Made by a program: the position numbers and the translations under genes
Notes under the pieces: generated by a model
Seen by the model: only the letters and a program-made list of their open reading frames with translations
Told to the model about the DNA's origin: nothing
Databases searched by the model: none
In this document: piece after piece, positions 49,824-61,300 of the stretch
How the letters are laid out: every line of letters begins with the position of its first letter
Numbering within the stretch: the stretch's first letter is position 1
Source: Bombyx mori
Lineage: Eukaryota; Arthropoda; Insecta; Lepidoptera; Bombycidae
Direction: 5' to 3'
DNA: 64,000 nt
Assembly: GCF_030269925.1 (NCBI RefSeq)
Contig: NC_085112.1
Span: forward strand, 16,493,501 to 16,557,500

Positions 49824-50189
49824 CACTCTTTTCTCTGCAAGGGTGCAAAGCTTTGAAGGCTGGACATAAGGTCTTTCATTTTTGTTACTTAGTCTAGGGT
49901 CTTCTCAGGCATTCCGTCCTCTATTACCATTCCAGTTCTATCATTTATCCCTCTCGTACTTTCGTTCTTCTCATTCATACTTTAATTCTTAATTCTTAAA
50001 CTTAACTTGGGGTCTAGGATGTTTTGGGATGGGCAGTTTACTTTTATTACAATTTCTTAATCTACATAATAATTTACATACAATTTTTCTTACCGACTAT
50101 ATCTTACGCTATACTTAACTACTATTTATTTTAACTTATTCCATTAATGCTACTCTACAATATACTCACGATATTGTGATAACATAGTT

Positions 50190-53100
50190 TTATTCTTTGT
50201 TTTTCTTATTTACTATTTTTACTATTTGTACAGCATATTCTATAAACAGTTCCTTAACATTCTTTTCAACTATCAATTTACACAAATTTTCCTTATTTAC
50301 AATTATATTTATTTTGTTTTCAAGCTCGAACCTTTGCTTTCCAAAAATGGGACAACTCGTCAGCAGGTGTTCGACCGTTTCCGGCATGCCAGGTTCACAG
50401 GCACACGAGGGGTCCCCCTTACGCTTGAACCTAGCCAAGTATTCGGAGAACCCTCCATGCCCCGTAGTGAACTGGGTAATGTGCCCAGTTATCCTCATTT
50501 TCCTTACAGTGCTGTATGCCGCTACTGCATCCGGAAAAAATATTTTGGTGACTGATGCTCTGTCACTATCCCGATATCGCCTGTTCCATTCGTCAAGCGA
50601 GCCACCCCGGATGATTCGCTTGACGTATGAAACGGGGCACAGGTCGTAATGTGGGCTCCTTTTCGACAGCAGAGCGGCTTCCTTAGCGAGTTGATCTGCT
50701 CGCTCGTTTCCCTCCAATCCCGCGTGTGCCTTAATCCAGTATAAGGCAACGGTCTTATTTTGCAGTGTGCATTCTTTTAACATTTTTCTTATGTTTACGG
50801 CTAGTGGATGGAGGGAACCGTGGTTTGTGACTGTGAGGAGTGCCGCTTTGCTGTCGCTAAAGACTCCAAAAGTAGACCCGTTTCGGAGCTGGGCTTCCTT
50901 AACTGCATAGCTTAGAGCCAGGAGTTCGGCCTGATAGACGGTACAGTAGGGTGCGAGAGCAAGCTTGAGGGACCTTATCTCGACCTCACCATCCCAAATG
51001 GATAAAGCGGCCCCGACTCGGCCCTCAATCTTGCTCCCGTCCGTGAAAATTCTCACGTCAAGATGGTTGAGATTGTTGTATTGTTCCTCGTCTACCAGAT
51101 TGCCGAACTCCAGACTCTGTTGCTCTGCGGGATGAGGGGCATCCATCGCGGACGACATTCGCTCGATCTCCCTGTCCCCAAGCCATGACTGGCATACTCC
51201 CTTCTTGGCCTCAAATAGAGAGGCTGCCTCTCGAACTCGGAGATCCAAAGGGAGTATCCCAGCCATTAACAGTGCCGAGTTCAGGGAGACCGTGCGATAT
51301 GCCTTACAAAGTTTTTGAGCGAAGCCCCTTTGGATAACATTTAGCTGTTTTTGGACCCCCAGCTTATATACTGATTCGTGCCACACTGCAGCCGCGTACA
51401 GCACCGTAGGCTCCACTACCGCCACATATATCACCCTGATAACCTCAGGACTCAATCCCCAACTAACTCTAGCTGTGCGTGCGAGGATTTTATACATCCC
51501 GATAGCTTTTTTACATACATTCCTAACGTGTGTGTTGAATGTGAGCTTATCGTCGATAGTGAGCCCCAAGATCTTGAGTTCTTTATAGGTGGCGATCTCC
51601 GTTCCGCCCATGTTCAAGCGTGGTGTGTCGTACTTAAGCCTCCGCGTTATTGTCATCGCACAAGTTTTGTGCGGCGCGAATTTGAGCTTATTTCGGACGC
51701 CCCACGCTTGAACATGTTCGAGGGAGGTGTTTGCCTGTCTTTCTATTTGCAGTGCAGAGTCTCCATCGAACACCAGGACCACATCATCGGCAAATGCTTG
51801 TATGTATTCACCTCTGGCTTGAAGTTGGTGAATTAATGGGTCGAGGAGCAAGTTCCATAAAATTGGGCCTCCGATGGATCCCTGCACGCAACCTTTGGTA
51901 GTAGCCCTGTCATATTCAGCACCTGCGTAGCGCACTGAAACCTTTCTGTCGCTGAGATAGCTGCTGATGACCCGTCTCAAGTACTCCGGACACTTTTCCT
52001 CAGCCAATCGGACCTCCAAAGCCGGCCACCACGCGCTATCGAAGGCTCCCTCTATATCCAATGACACTATTGTAATAATGCGTTTTTCCTTCAGTTTCTC
52101 TTTTACATGTTGCATTAGTGTATAGAGGGAGTCCTCGGTGCTCCTTTGGGGCATGAAGCCGAATTGGCGAGTACTCATCTTCGGTAATAGATGGTACTTG
52201 AGTCGGGCCACCAGCATCTTCTCGTACAGCTTTCCCAGCACAGGCAAAAGACCAATCGGCCTGTGCGATTTCGGTTCAGTGTACGAGTTCTTTCCCGGCT
52301 TCCTCAGTATCACCACTGTTGCCGCTTTCCAGATTTTCGGAAAGTATCTATGTTCTAAACACTTATTGATTAGACCGAGAAAGAGTTTTTGGTCTAGGTC
52401 TATTGCATGAGTGCATATATCGGACGTGAGTCCATCTGCCCCTGGTGCCTTCTTTGGGTTAAAGCTTCTTAGAGCATGCTTGAGTTCGTTAACAGTAAAC
52501 GAGGGTACATGCTCATCATGCACACCTTCGCTTATTTTAGCCCTCCTTCTGGTTTCGGCATGCTCATCATTATCCTCCTCTTCCCGGTCCTCCGGGTAGA
52601 AGGTCTCTGCCAAGAGCTTTGCTGACTTTTCAGGGTCCAGCGGGGCTCCATCCACATCCGTTAAAGGGCAATCTTCCTCCCTTGTCCGAGCTCTACTCAT
52701 CACCCTATATATTCCCTCCCAGACCCCTTCCCTGTCCTGCTTCCCACAGAACTCCTTCCAGCTCCCGGCTTGGGCCTCTCTAACTTCCGACTCATATTTT
52801 TCTTTTTGTTTCAGGTACTCATCAACCACGTGTTGTCTTCGATCCTGCGCTGCGTTCCTGATGCGGCGTCTCATCGTGTTCGTCTCCTTCCTCATCTCTG
52901 CGAGCTTCTCCGACCACCACGGTATGGTAAGTATTTCTCTGCTTGTCTTTTTTGGAATTGATTGTTCACAAGTTTTTGTTATTATGTTTGTATATGTATC
53001 GATTGCAGATTCTACTTTTGTTTGATTGTCTATTGTATCTATCAAAGTTGTCATATTGTTATCTAGCAGTAATTGGGCCATCTTCTCATGAAACAGGCTC

Positions 53101-53786
53101 CAATTGGCTTTTTTAGTGTTAAATATCCTAGTAGTTCTTTCAATTTTGATGCTTTTTGATTTTTGGAGTCTAATATTGAATACCATACCATTGTGGTCCG
53201 AGCTCACTAGGTCTTCATCGACTCGCCATCCGTCTATCAGGTCCAGCATGTCTTCAGTACAGAACGTCACATCCACGCGGCTTTGGTACCTCTTACCTCC
53301 TCTGATCGTATCAAATGTCGGGACATCTCCCTCGTTTAGAATCTGTAGGCCCAACTCTCCGAGAGTCCCCATCAGTTGTTCTCCTCGTGCATCATCTTCC
53401 TTACTCCCCCACCAGGTACTCTTAGCATTCGCGTCACCTCCAAAGATAAGCCTTTTGGGTCCCGTTTTTCTCTCTATCCTTTTGATCTGTTCCAGATAAG
53501 ACTCTATGGGCTTGTCTGGCTCGAAGTAATAGGACACCAGCGTGATCTCCCAGGCGCTGGTCCGGATCCCCACCACCACGATGTTATTGGTGGTGAGTTG
53601 CGGGTACTGTATCACGTCCAAGTCGTGATCAAAGACAGCTATCGCAGCTTTGACAGTCCCATCTCCTTGTGCAGTGCTTTGGAAGACCCTTACGCCCCGG
53701 AATCCTTTCATACTCCTTGCCCCGCCCACGTAAGGCTCTTGAATTAAGGCTATTGCGGCTTTACGAGTAGTGGCTTCAATGGCCAA
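50190..53786 (-). CDS. TRAS-like ORF2: endonuclease, reverse transcriptase, RNase H
   Basis: Intact frame of about 1,198 codons. AP-type endonuclease: ALIQEPYVGG (about 13-22), FGGDANAKSTWW (about 115), SSDHNGMVF (about 196). Reverse transcriptase: SHRPIGLLPVLGKLYEKML (about 505), VSLDIEGAFDSAWW (about 573), GCVQGSIGGPILWN (about 632) and AFADD (about 663, catalytic). RNase H: IFTDGSKIEG (about 912), FSDSKAAL (about 975) and YWIKAHAGLEGNERADQLAK (about 1025). A C-terminal C-x-C…H…C knuckle (CACEPGMPETVEHLLTSC) follows. The frame is open upstream of the first listed codon (a TTG) into the ORF1 end, with no ATG in between. Translation by overlap with ORF1 is therefore likely, as in related elements. 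The enzyme would cut telomeric DNA and copy its RNA there. Confidence 0.92.
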   Translation of the reverse strand: MAIEATTRKAAIALIQEPYVGGARSMKGFRGVRVFQSTAQGDGTVKAAIAVFDHDLDVIQYPQLTTNNIVVVGIRTSAWEITLVSYYFEPDKPIESYLEQIKRIERKTGPKRLIFGGDANAKSTWWGSKEDDARGEQLMGTLGELGLQILNEGDVPTFDTIRGGKRYQSRVDVTFCTEDMLDLIDGWRVDEDLVSSDHNGMVFNIRLQKSKSIKIERTTRIFNTKKANWSLFHEKMAQLLLDNNMTTLIDTIDNQTKVESAIDTYTNIITKTCEQSIPKKTSREILTIPWWSEKLAEMRKETNTMRRRIRNAAQDRRQHVVDEYLKQKEKYESEVREAQAGSWKEFCGKQDREGVWEGIYRVMSRARTREEDCPLTDVDGAPLDPEKSAKLLAETFYPEDREEEDNDEHAETRRRAKISEGVHDEHVPSFTVNELKHALRSFNPKKAPGADGLTSDICTHAIDLDQKLFLGLINKCLEHRYFPKIWKAATVVILRKPGKNSYTEPKSHRPIGLLPVLGKLYEKMLVARLKYHLLPKMSTRQFGFMPQRSTEDSLYTLMQHVKEKLKEKRIITIVSLDIEGAFDSAWWPALEVRLAEEKCPEYLRRVISSYLSDRKVSVRYAGAEYDRATTKGCVQGSIGGPILWNLLLDPLIHQLQARGEYIQAFADDVVLVFDGDSALQIERQANTSLEHVQAWGVRNKLKFAPHKTCAMTITRRLKYDTPRLNMGGTEIATYKELKILGLTIDDKLTFNTHVRNVCKKAIGMYKILARTARVSWGLSPEVIRVIYVAVVEPTVLYAAAVWHESVYKLGVQKQLNVIQRGFAQKLCKAYRTVSLNSALLMAGILPLDLRVREAASLFEAKKGVCQSWLGDREIERMSSAMDAPHPAEQQSLEFGNLVDEEQYNNLNHLDVRIFTDGSKIEGRVGAALSIWDGEVEIRSLKLALAPYCTVYQAELLALSYAVKEAQLRNGSTFGVFSDSKAALLTVTNHGSLHPLAVNIRKMLKECTLQNKTVALYWIKAHAGLEGNERADQLAKEAALLSKRSPHYDLCPVSYVKRIIRGGSLDEWNRRYRDSDRASVTKIFFPDAVAAYSTVRKMRITGHITQFTTGHGGFSEYLARFKRKGDPSCACEPGMPETVEHLLTSCPIFGKQRFELENKINIIVNKENLCKLIVEKNVKELFIEYAVQIVKIVNKKNKE

Positions 53787-53871
53787 CTCAGCGGTTGCTA
53801 ATTTTTTCCTTTGGAGGTTTGCTTGTAAAACTCTGTAGGGGGGTGATGGGGGTCCATTCTTTGGTCTAACT

Positions 53872-54954
53872 TTAGCAGTGGTATTCCACTGCTCGCCGTG
53901 CTATATTGTCCCATTTTGCCATTACGGGGCACTCCCTACTAAAAGCGTTGTGTGCTGTGGTTGTCATATTTGCCTTCCGGCAGTTACAGCAGGTAGGCTC
54001 TATGCCTGTCAGTCTGTCCGGACAATCGGCCCTCATATGTGGTCCGCCGCAATGGCTGCAGCTTGGTAAAGCTTCTTTACAGAATTTTCTGCTATGTCCG
54101 AACCCCAGACAGAGGGTACACTGCACCAGTGGCGTTTGGTCCGCCACTTTAACTGGTTGTATATCAATGTGCAGCGACCCCATGCTCAGGGCTCGGTTCC
54201 AGATGGTTGGGGACACTTTTAGCACTACGTGGTGGGTGTGAGGGTTACGGGCACTCTTTTTATATTTTACCTCTATCCTGTCATCCTCTTTGTTGAGGTT
54301 ACGGAAGAGGTCTTTATTTTTGCTTCTTAAGGCTTTTTGGAGGTCCTCGTCGGAATGCATCTTTAAAACATTATAGAGTATCAATAAGGGATCCTTATTT
54401 TTTATCTCTTCAACGACGAGTTCCCCCTCTGACTTTTTTAATCTTTGCGTTGCCTTTGTTCTCTCTTCTTCTGTTCTGTAACTCATTATAACTTTCCTGT
54501 CTTTGATCTTCCTCACTCTTTCCACTCTCACCCACCCTTCATCTTCACTAGCAGTTTTTCGGAGTTCCGTGAGAATACCATCGCCTGTTTCATTTTCGTC
54601 TTTAGATGAGACCATTATTGAATGTAATGTGGTGGATTTTGGGGATTGCCTCCCCGGCTGGGATACCACCACATCCGCATAAGTCGCTTTTTGAGTCCTG
54701 AATATTTGTTTCAGCTCTTCCATCTTCTCGGAGTTTTCTCTTAGGAGACTGCAATTTTCTTCCAGTTTTTTCTTTAATGCATTTAAGGTCTCATCCTGAC
54801 CTTTATCCTTTTCCTTGGTCTCTGCTTCTTTCTCTTTATGCGTTCCCTTTTCCTCTACTTTCTGCCCCCTTATAACTTTTCCTTCCGCCTCTTTTACAAG
54901 CTCATAAAGCCTTTCTATTGCTTGTAAGACTGCCATTTTTATATCAGTCTTCAA
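53872..54954 (-). CDS. TRAS-like ORF1 (gag-like), main part
   Basis: 360 codons. The N-terminal third is Lys/Glu-rich and probably coiled coil (Ala-Ile-Glu-Arg-Leu-Tyr-Glu-Leu-Val-Lys, then many KEKEAETKEK-type repeats). The middle is a mixed domain with DPLLILYNVLKMHSDEDL. The C-terminus has three zinc knuckles: CTLCLGFGHSRKFC, CSHCGGPHMRADC and C-C-N-C…H…C. This is the RNA-binding structural protein of R1-clade elements, which packages the RNA and directs it to telomeres in TRAS and SART. It ends at TAA (53872-53874), overlapping the open ORF2 frame. Confidence 0.88.
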   Translation of the reverse strand: MKTDIKMAVLQAIERLYELVKEAEGKVIRGQKVEEKGTHKEKEAETKEKDKGQDETLNALKKKLEENCSLLRENSEKMEELKQIFRTQKATYADVVVSQPGRQSPKSTTLHSIMVSSKDENETGDGILTELRKTASEDEGWVRVERVRKIKDRKVIMSYRTEEERTKATQRLKKSEGELVVEEIKNKDPLLILYNVLKMHSDEDLQKALRSKNKDLFRNLNKEDDRIEVKYKKSARNPHTHHVVLKVSPTIWNRALSMGSLHIDIQPVKVADQTPLVQCTLCLGFGHSRKFCKEALPSCSHCGGPHMRADCPDRLTGIEPTCCNCRKANMTTTAHNAFSRECPVMAKWDNIARRAVEYHC

Positions 54955-54974
54955 ATTTCTCGAATTTTCAAGAT

Positions 54975-55256
54975 TTAATTTGGCCTTACTAAGACAGGCT
55001 CTAGCTTCCGCAGTCTTGCTTGGAAAGCCTTGTATTTTTTTTGTTTTTGGGGGGCTTCAGATGGCTTTTTTGTGGGAGATGTTGGTGTTTTCAATTTTAT
55101 GGCTTGGTCGGCCTTGGCTGATTCCCATTCTCCCACACTTCGTCTTACGCTCCTTGTAATATTTGGGTCATCTGTATTGGATGATCCAGCATGTTCTACG
55201 TTTTTCGGAGGAGAGTTTAGATTTTTGGTCACTGGGGTTCTAATATTTGCGTACAT
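54975..55256 (-). pseudogene. TRAS-like ORF1 N-terminus, separated by a frameshift
   Basis: It begins MYANIRTPVTKNLNSPPKNV, is rich in Ser/Pro/Thr, and runs into a basic segment (QKQKKYKAFQARL). Near 55010 the reading continues in the next frame (A-E-A-R-A-C-L-S-K-A-K-L-N) into the 360-codon ORF, so a one-base insertion or deletion has broken ORF1 in this copy. Confidence 0.7.
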
Positions 55257-55406
55257 CGTTAATTTTATTTTTATTTTCCTTGCAGTGAGGACGCGTCAAT
55301 ATCACGTAATATAATTACATAAACAGGACGTCACAAAAGGTTTGTATAAGTTATATAAGGGACGGTACAAATAAGCAAAATAAAATAAATAAAAAATTAT
55401 ATCTCT

Positions 55407-55407
<1 letters not shown>

Positions 55408-55470
<63 letters not shown>
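55408..55470. repeat. T63 homopolymer inside the TRAS-like 5' region
   Basis: Pure T run. It could be internal to a long 5'UTR or the poly(A) of another - strand element that ends here. Confidence 0.9.
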
Positions 55471-55471
<1 letters not shown>

Positions 55472-55547
55472 TTACAGATTCCGTCAGGCTATACGAGTTC
55501 TAGACTCGTCGAGTGTCGGTAAGAAGGTTTTTTTATTTATATGCTTG

Positions 55548-55618
55548 TGTGTGTGTGTTAATGTGTGTGTGTATGTGTATATGTGCGTAAGTGTGTGTGT
55601 GTGTGTGTGTGTGTGTAG
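55548..55618. repeat. GT/TG microsatellite
   Basis: Interrupted run of GT units with a few A substitutions in the TRAS-like 5' region. Confidence 0.9.
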
Positions 55619-56039
55619 GAATGTATGCAAAAAAAATTTTGTTATTGAACCGCACAAAATTTTACTCTACCTAGAGTCAGTATGAGAATGTAACTAGGTA
55701 GGTATTTTTACAATTTAAAAGATACGCGGTCAGTCAATTCGATTTCGATCTTATAATGTAAAGTTTTAAGTTTCGACTCTACGTAGAGTCTCCACCTCTA
55801 TCCAAAAAACTGCTCCAGACTAAGCCCTATTTCATGCAAAAAACCCCGTTACTGTAGCTCTTCCCGTTCGCGAGATAAGGCGGTTTATTTAATTTGGGGG
55901 TTGCTACCCCTAAAGTGTCCTTATACTACCTATTTATGAGTATGCCAAAATAATAGTAAATAATTTTTTAATATTTTATAATTATAAATTTGATACTAAA
56001 AATTTTTCAGAGTCCAAGTAATAATGGACATAAGTTAAT

Positions 56040-56146
56040 TTTAGGGGTAGGGGGTTGGGACCCTAGGGGTTGGGTGCAGGGGGAGGGGAGGTTTAAGGGT
56101 TAGGGTTTGCGGAGCAGGGGGGGTGGGTTAGGGAGGGGGGTAGAAA
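56040..56146 (+). repeat. G-rich tract, potential G-quadruplex
   Basis: Many runs of three to seven G, including AGGGTTAGGGTTTG, on the + strand (C-rich in the element RNA). Confidence 0.7.
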
Positions 56147-57697
56147 TTTTTCGTTATTTTTGGGCTAGGACGCACGGTTTACGAGATATGAGGTATTTTT
56201 GGAATTTTTAAATACCTAACCAATTTTATCCCTCTGCCGTCGAACTGCTTGAATAAGTATTTTAAACAACCTGTTAATTTAGTTCCAATTTTCCGATTTC
56301 GCCGGGAAAAGTACCGGGGTGCAGTATTTTAATTTGGGCCGTCCGGTCCCGAGACCACAAAGGGATAGGTCACTCGGTCGATTTTTTTTTATTCGCCCTC
56401 AAACTTAGGGGTAGTTTTTTGCCAGCTTCGTTTGCCTGGTTTTGACCTTAGGAACGGGATATCGAGACGGGGAAAAATACTGGGGTATTGGTCGCGGCCC
56501 AAATTTACCGTCAAGTCCCTTGTTTTCTGCTTTGGAAATCGGGAAAACCGAAATTTTTCCCGTTTTTCCAAAAAATCTCGTTGGGGGTGGTTTTTTGGGG
56601 TGCCAATATGTTAGTCGACCCTATGATCGGTTGTCCCCAAGACAACCGATTTTTTGTTATTTTTGCGATATCTCGCTCCCCTGAGGCTCCAGGGGGTGTA
56701 CAAACTTAAGCGGTAATGCCGGCCGGTACCCTTGTTCCACCTTAAATTCTATATAAAATCTATCCTTAGTCCTACTTACAATCTAAAAATTTTGTTCCAC
56801 AGGAGGTGAACCGGTCCCTGATGTCCCGCCTGTCCGGAGGTCCTCCGTAGTCCACACCACCCTCAGGAAGCTGCCGAAGCTGGAGGTGGCTGACAATTTT
56901 CTGCAAATAGCTTCTAGTGCAGAAACTTCGCGTCTCAGGGGGTTGGTCGCGAGGAGTTTCCTTCCTTGTAGGAGGTTTTCTTTAGGGTGCTGCCGGGAGC
57001 AGGATGTCATAGGTACTTTCGGCTCTGCGTGACGTCACAGGTTTTTTATGTCCTCTGTAACTCGAAAACTACCTGTCAAAAATTCCTGAAATTTTGTACA
57101 ATTATTGTCCAAGTGGTGGGCAATATCTAGGGGTCCAGAAAAGGTGACGTCATAGATCTTGTTTCAGCTCTGGATGAGATCTAAGTTCGTAGTGCCTTCA
57201 AAGTCTTCCAACTTCCAGGGGGATGCTCCGATTTCGAAGTTCGAAGTGTCAAATGACGTGTCTCGACATAGTTCACGATTTCGAGTTGGTGAAATTTCTC
57301 CAAGACGTCGGGAACTAGGAGCACGTGGCCACGTGGTTTTCGGTTTTTCCTTTGTGGCTCGGCGAGTTTTACCCGGAAAAATCCGAGACTTCACCTGATT
57401 GTAGCTGCCCCTGGTGCGCTTCGAACTGCAGTTCAAGAAACGTAAGTTGTCGCTGAAAATCAGGCAGCGTTGCGTCTGGAATATCTAATTTGCAGGTTAG
57501 AATCCGTTTTTTTGGACCTGGTGTCTCACAGAGTAGTTCGATTTTCGCACTTTTTTCACACACGGATAGTATTCGCGAACGCGCACCTTTTGATATATAA
57601 CACTTTATATTTTGCGTAAAATAACCCGTTCGTTCGATTTTTTTAAACGCGGAGCGCACGCAAAACGATCCGACCGCCACGATAGCTGAGGGGGAAC

Positions 57698-57765
57698 TGG
57701 TTAGGTTAGGTTAGGTTAGGTTAGGTTAGGTTAGGTTAGGTTAGGTTAGGTTAGGTTAGGTTAGG
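57698..57765 (+). repeat. Telomeric repeat (TTAGG)13
   Basis: Thirteen perfect units at 57701-57765, preceded by GG and followed by GTATG and then the T run of the second TRAS-like element. Confidence 0.96.
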
Positions 57766-57769
57766 GTAT

Positions 57770-57869
<100 letters not shown>

Positions 57870-58312
57870 ACTAATCTCTCCTCCAAAATAATTGGAGACC
57901 TGTTGTACCGCATTCATTCTAGTTCTATCAATCATCCTTCCGCATCTATACCCATACGTCACATCCACGCACTTCTTTCACATTATTGCCGCTGGGATTT
58001 CGGCCTATTTTATCTAAACTATATTTTTAATATTTTGTACAGGTTCAATAATTTTAAACTCTTTTGTTTTATTATGTCTTATATACTTATAACTATCAGT
58101 CTATCTTTAAACATTTATTATTTACACTATTACTATTATCTAAGTTGCTTATTATCTATTTTCGTTTCTTATATACTATTACAATTGTTAATATCTAATT
58201 TTACAGTTTATTTACATTCTTATTTGCATATCTTATCTAACTTACATTAAATTATTATTTCTTATCATATGTTAATATATACTTATGATATACGTAATCA
58301 TATGTGTGTCTA

Positions 58313-61300
58313 TTATTTATTTTTACTTATGACTTTACTAACTATATCTTTACAATACGTTATAAAACTGTCTCTTACTTTTTTATTTTCCATAATGTTT
58401 TTTATTTCTACTGTACAAATTTGGATTTTTATCTTAGTTTCTAGGTCTTGTCTCTCCCGGCTAAATATGGCACATTCTGTTATAACGTGTAAGGGCGTTT
58501 CGTCGTATATTGAGTCGCATGGGCATGCCGGACTGTCTCTCAGCTTAAACCGATACAGATAAGACAGAAACCCCCCGTGTCCAGTCATAAGTTGTGTCAA
58601 TGTTTGGTCAAATTTCAGTTTCCTCACAATAGGGTACGCCGTCTCCACCCGTGGAAAGAAGGCCTTCGTGACCGATGCTGTTTCCCCGTCGTCATATCTA
58701 CGATGCCATTCTTTTATAGAGGTTCCCCTTATTTGCGTTTTAATATAGGACACCGGGCACGCGCTGTAGTCCGCTTTAGTTTTTAGTTTAAGGGCCGCTT
58801 CCTTTGCCAATTTGTCAGCTCTTTCATTTCCTTTAATTCCCGCGTGGGCCTTGATCCACCATATTTTTATTATTTTGCCTATTCTTTGTAGTGCTATAAT
58901 GTTCTCTCTAGCTTCCACGGCCAACGGGTGATAGCAATCATTGTTTACTAACGAGTCTAGCGCCGCTCTTGAGTCACAAAAAATACAGGACTCACTCGCC
59001 CCTGATCCCATTATCACTCTAGTGGCCCTCGCCAGCGCCAACAACTCCGCCTGGTAGACTGTGCAGTAGGGTTCGAGCCTATATCTTTTTGAGCCAACCT
59101 CGACTTCATCTTTCCATATGGACAGTGCTGCCCCGACTTTGCCTTCCATCTTACTCCCATCCGTGTAGATGTGTAAGGCATTTTGGTCGTTCGTGGCTTC
59201 TAGTTCTGCACTATCCATAATAATTCCGTATTCAAGGTCGAGGTTTGCTGCCGGGTGTGCCATCCGATTTACAGGCACCGGTCTCTCTACCTCCCGATCG
59301 CCCACCACGCGCCGGAAGTGCCCCTTCCTTTCCTCGTATAGCAAGGCTGCCTCCCGGATACGGATATCCAGAGGAAGCAGTCCGGCCAGCAGCAGGGCCG
59401 AGTTGAGTGAGACGGTCCTGTGTGCCTTAATAATTTTTTGCGCAAAGTCTCTCTGCAACGTCCATAGGCGCCTCTGAACGCCCACCTTCTCCGCCGCCCG
59501 AGCCCAAGCGCTAGCCGCGTAAAGGACTATGGGCTCCACCACTGCAGAGTATATCGCTCGGATAACCTCGGGGTGGAGTCCCCAACTGACCCTGGCAGCT
59601 CTGGATAATTGCTTGTATATTTGCGCCACTCTCACCCTAGTGTTGTCGACATGAGTGTTGAAAGTCAATTTGCGGTCTATGGTCAACCCCAGGATCTTAA
59701 TCTCGTCAACACTTTCAATAGGGATTCCCCCCATTTCCAGCCTTGGGACGTCATATTTGATTTTATTAGTAATTACCATAGACCGCGTCTTCTGCGGCGC
59801 AAATAACAGCTTGTTTTTTCTGCCCCATGCTCCGACGAGCTCCAGGATCAGATTTGCCCGTCGCTCAATATGCAACGCGTCATCACCATCGAAGACAATG
59901 ACGACGTCGTCTGCATAAGCTTGGCAGAACTCCCCACGACCCTTTAGAGTCCTCAAAAGGGGATCGAGCAGGAGGTTCCAGAGGGTCGGACCCGCAATAG
60001 ACCCTTGGACACAACCTTTTTCGGTTTTCTTATGGTGCTGTCCACCCGCGTAGCTCAAAGTTACCATTCTGTCTCTCAGGTAATCGTTAAACATCCTGCG
60101 GATGCCTATTGGGCAATCTTCCTCCGCCAGCCTTGTTTTAATCATCGGCCACCACGCCGAGTCGAATGCGCCCTGTATGTCCAGTGAGACGACCACGATC
60201 AGCTTCTTTAGCTCCAGCATGTTCCGTATGTGTCCCATCAGGTCATACAGGGCGTCCTCGGTTCCTTTTTGTGGCGTGAAACCATACTGCGCCACACTAG
60301 CTGTAGGGAGCAGGTGCCATCTCAACCGTCTCACTAGCATCCTCTCCAAAATCTTTCCTAAGACCGGGAGCAGACCGATTGGTCTATATGACTTCGGCGA
60401 TGCGTAGTCGGGCCTTCCCGGTTTCCGCAGTGCGACTACGGTCGCCCTTTTCCAAACTCTCGGGAAACTACCCAGCTCTAGGCACTTGTTCGTCAGCGCC
60501 AGTAGGAGACCCCCGTCCTGCCGGAAAGCCTGTGAGCAGATATCCGACGTCAGCCCGTCGGACCCCGGGGCCTTCTTCGGGTTGAAACTCCTCACCGAGT
60601 TCCGGAGCTCTGCCATCGTAAACAGTGGGTCATTGACTTCAGAATGAACCACATCGTTTAGTTGTTCTACCCTTCTCCTGATATCTCGGTGTTCGGAAGT
60701 ATCTTCCTCCTCGGAGTCCTCGGGGTAAAAAGTGTCGGTCAAATACCTGGCCGATTCCTCCGGCCCCAACTGCCTCCCAGATACCATCAGCGGAATGTCT
60801 TCCGGGCGCTTCTTGGTCCGTCCTATTACCCTATATATTCCCTCCCAGAGACTCTCCCTATCCTGTTTCCCACAGAAGTCCTTCCAACTGTTTATCTTTG
60901 CCTTTTGAGCTTGTTCCTCATAATTTTGCTTCTCTTTCAGGTATTCGGCAATGACGTATCCCCTGCGGACAGGCGCAGCACAGCGAATACGTCGCCTCAT
61001 GGTCGTGACTTTCTTCTTCAAGGCTTCCAGTTCCCCGGTCCACCACGGCAAGGTAAGTAATTCTGTCCTTTTTAGTTTCGGTATAGTTTCTTCGGCAGCC
61101 TCCACTATTATATCATTATACTTCTTAGCTATATCCTCCAGTTCACTCTTATTATTTATTTTCCTTACTTTATCCTCGTTAATTGTAAATTTTATTTGTA
61201 GTTCTGCTAGTTTTGTCGTAAATTTATCCCAGTCTGCTTTTTTAGTGTTAAATTTTCTGGTTGTCCTAATACACTTTTGCCCTACCTTTTTCTGTAAGTC

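Larger units (their letters stand above)
49764..57697 (-). mobile_element. Near-full-length TRAS-like telomeric LINE
   Basis: The element lies between two TTAGG arrays. Its poly(A) (T60 at 49764-49823) joins the 3' side of GGTT in the TTAGG strand, the insertion geometry known for silkworm TRAS elements, whose endonuclease cuts telomeric repeats. From 3' to 5' it has a 3'UTR (to 50189), ORF2 (50190 to about 53880), ORF1 (53872-55256, one frameshift) and about 2.4 kb of 5' region (55257-57697). Total length is close to the 7.8 kb I recall for TRAS1. The 5' region includes T63, a GT repeat and a G-rich tract; an alternative reading is that T63 marks the poly(A) of a second, ORF-less element. 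Confidence 0.8.

Noticed and set aside
50197..53747. Several + strand ORFs of 100-150 codons
   Set aside because: They lie opposite the intact ORF2 of the TRAS-like element and are shadows of it.
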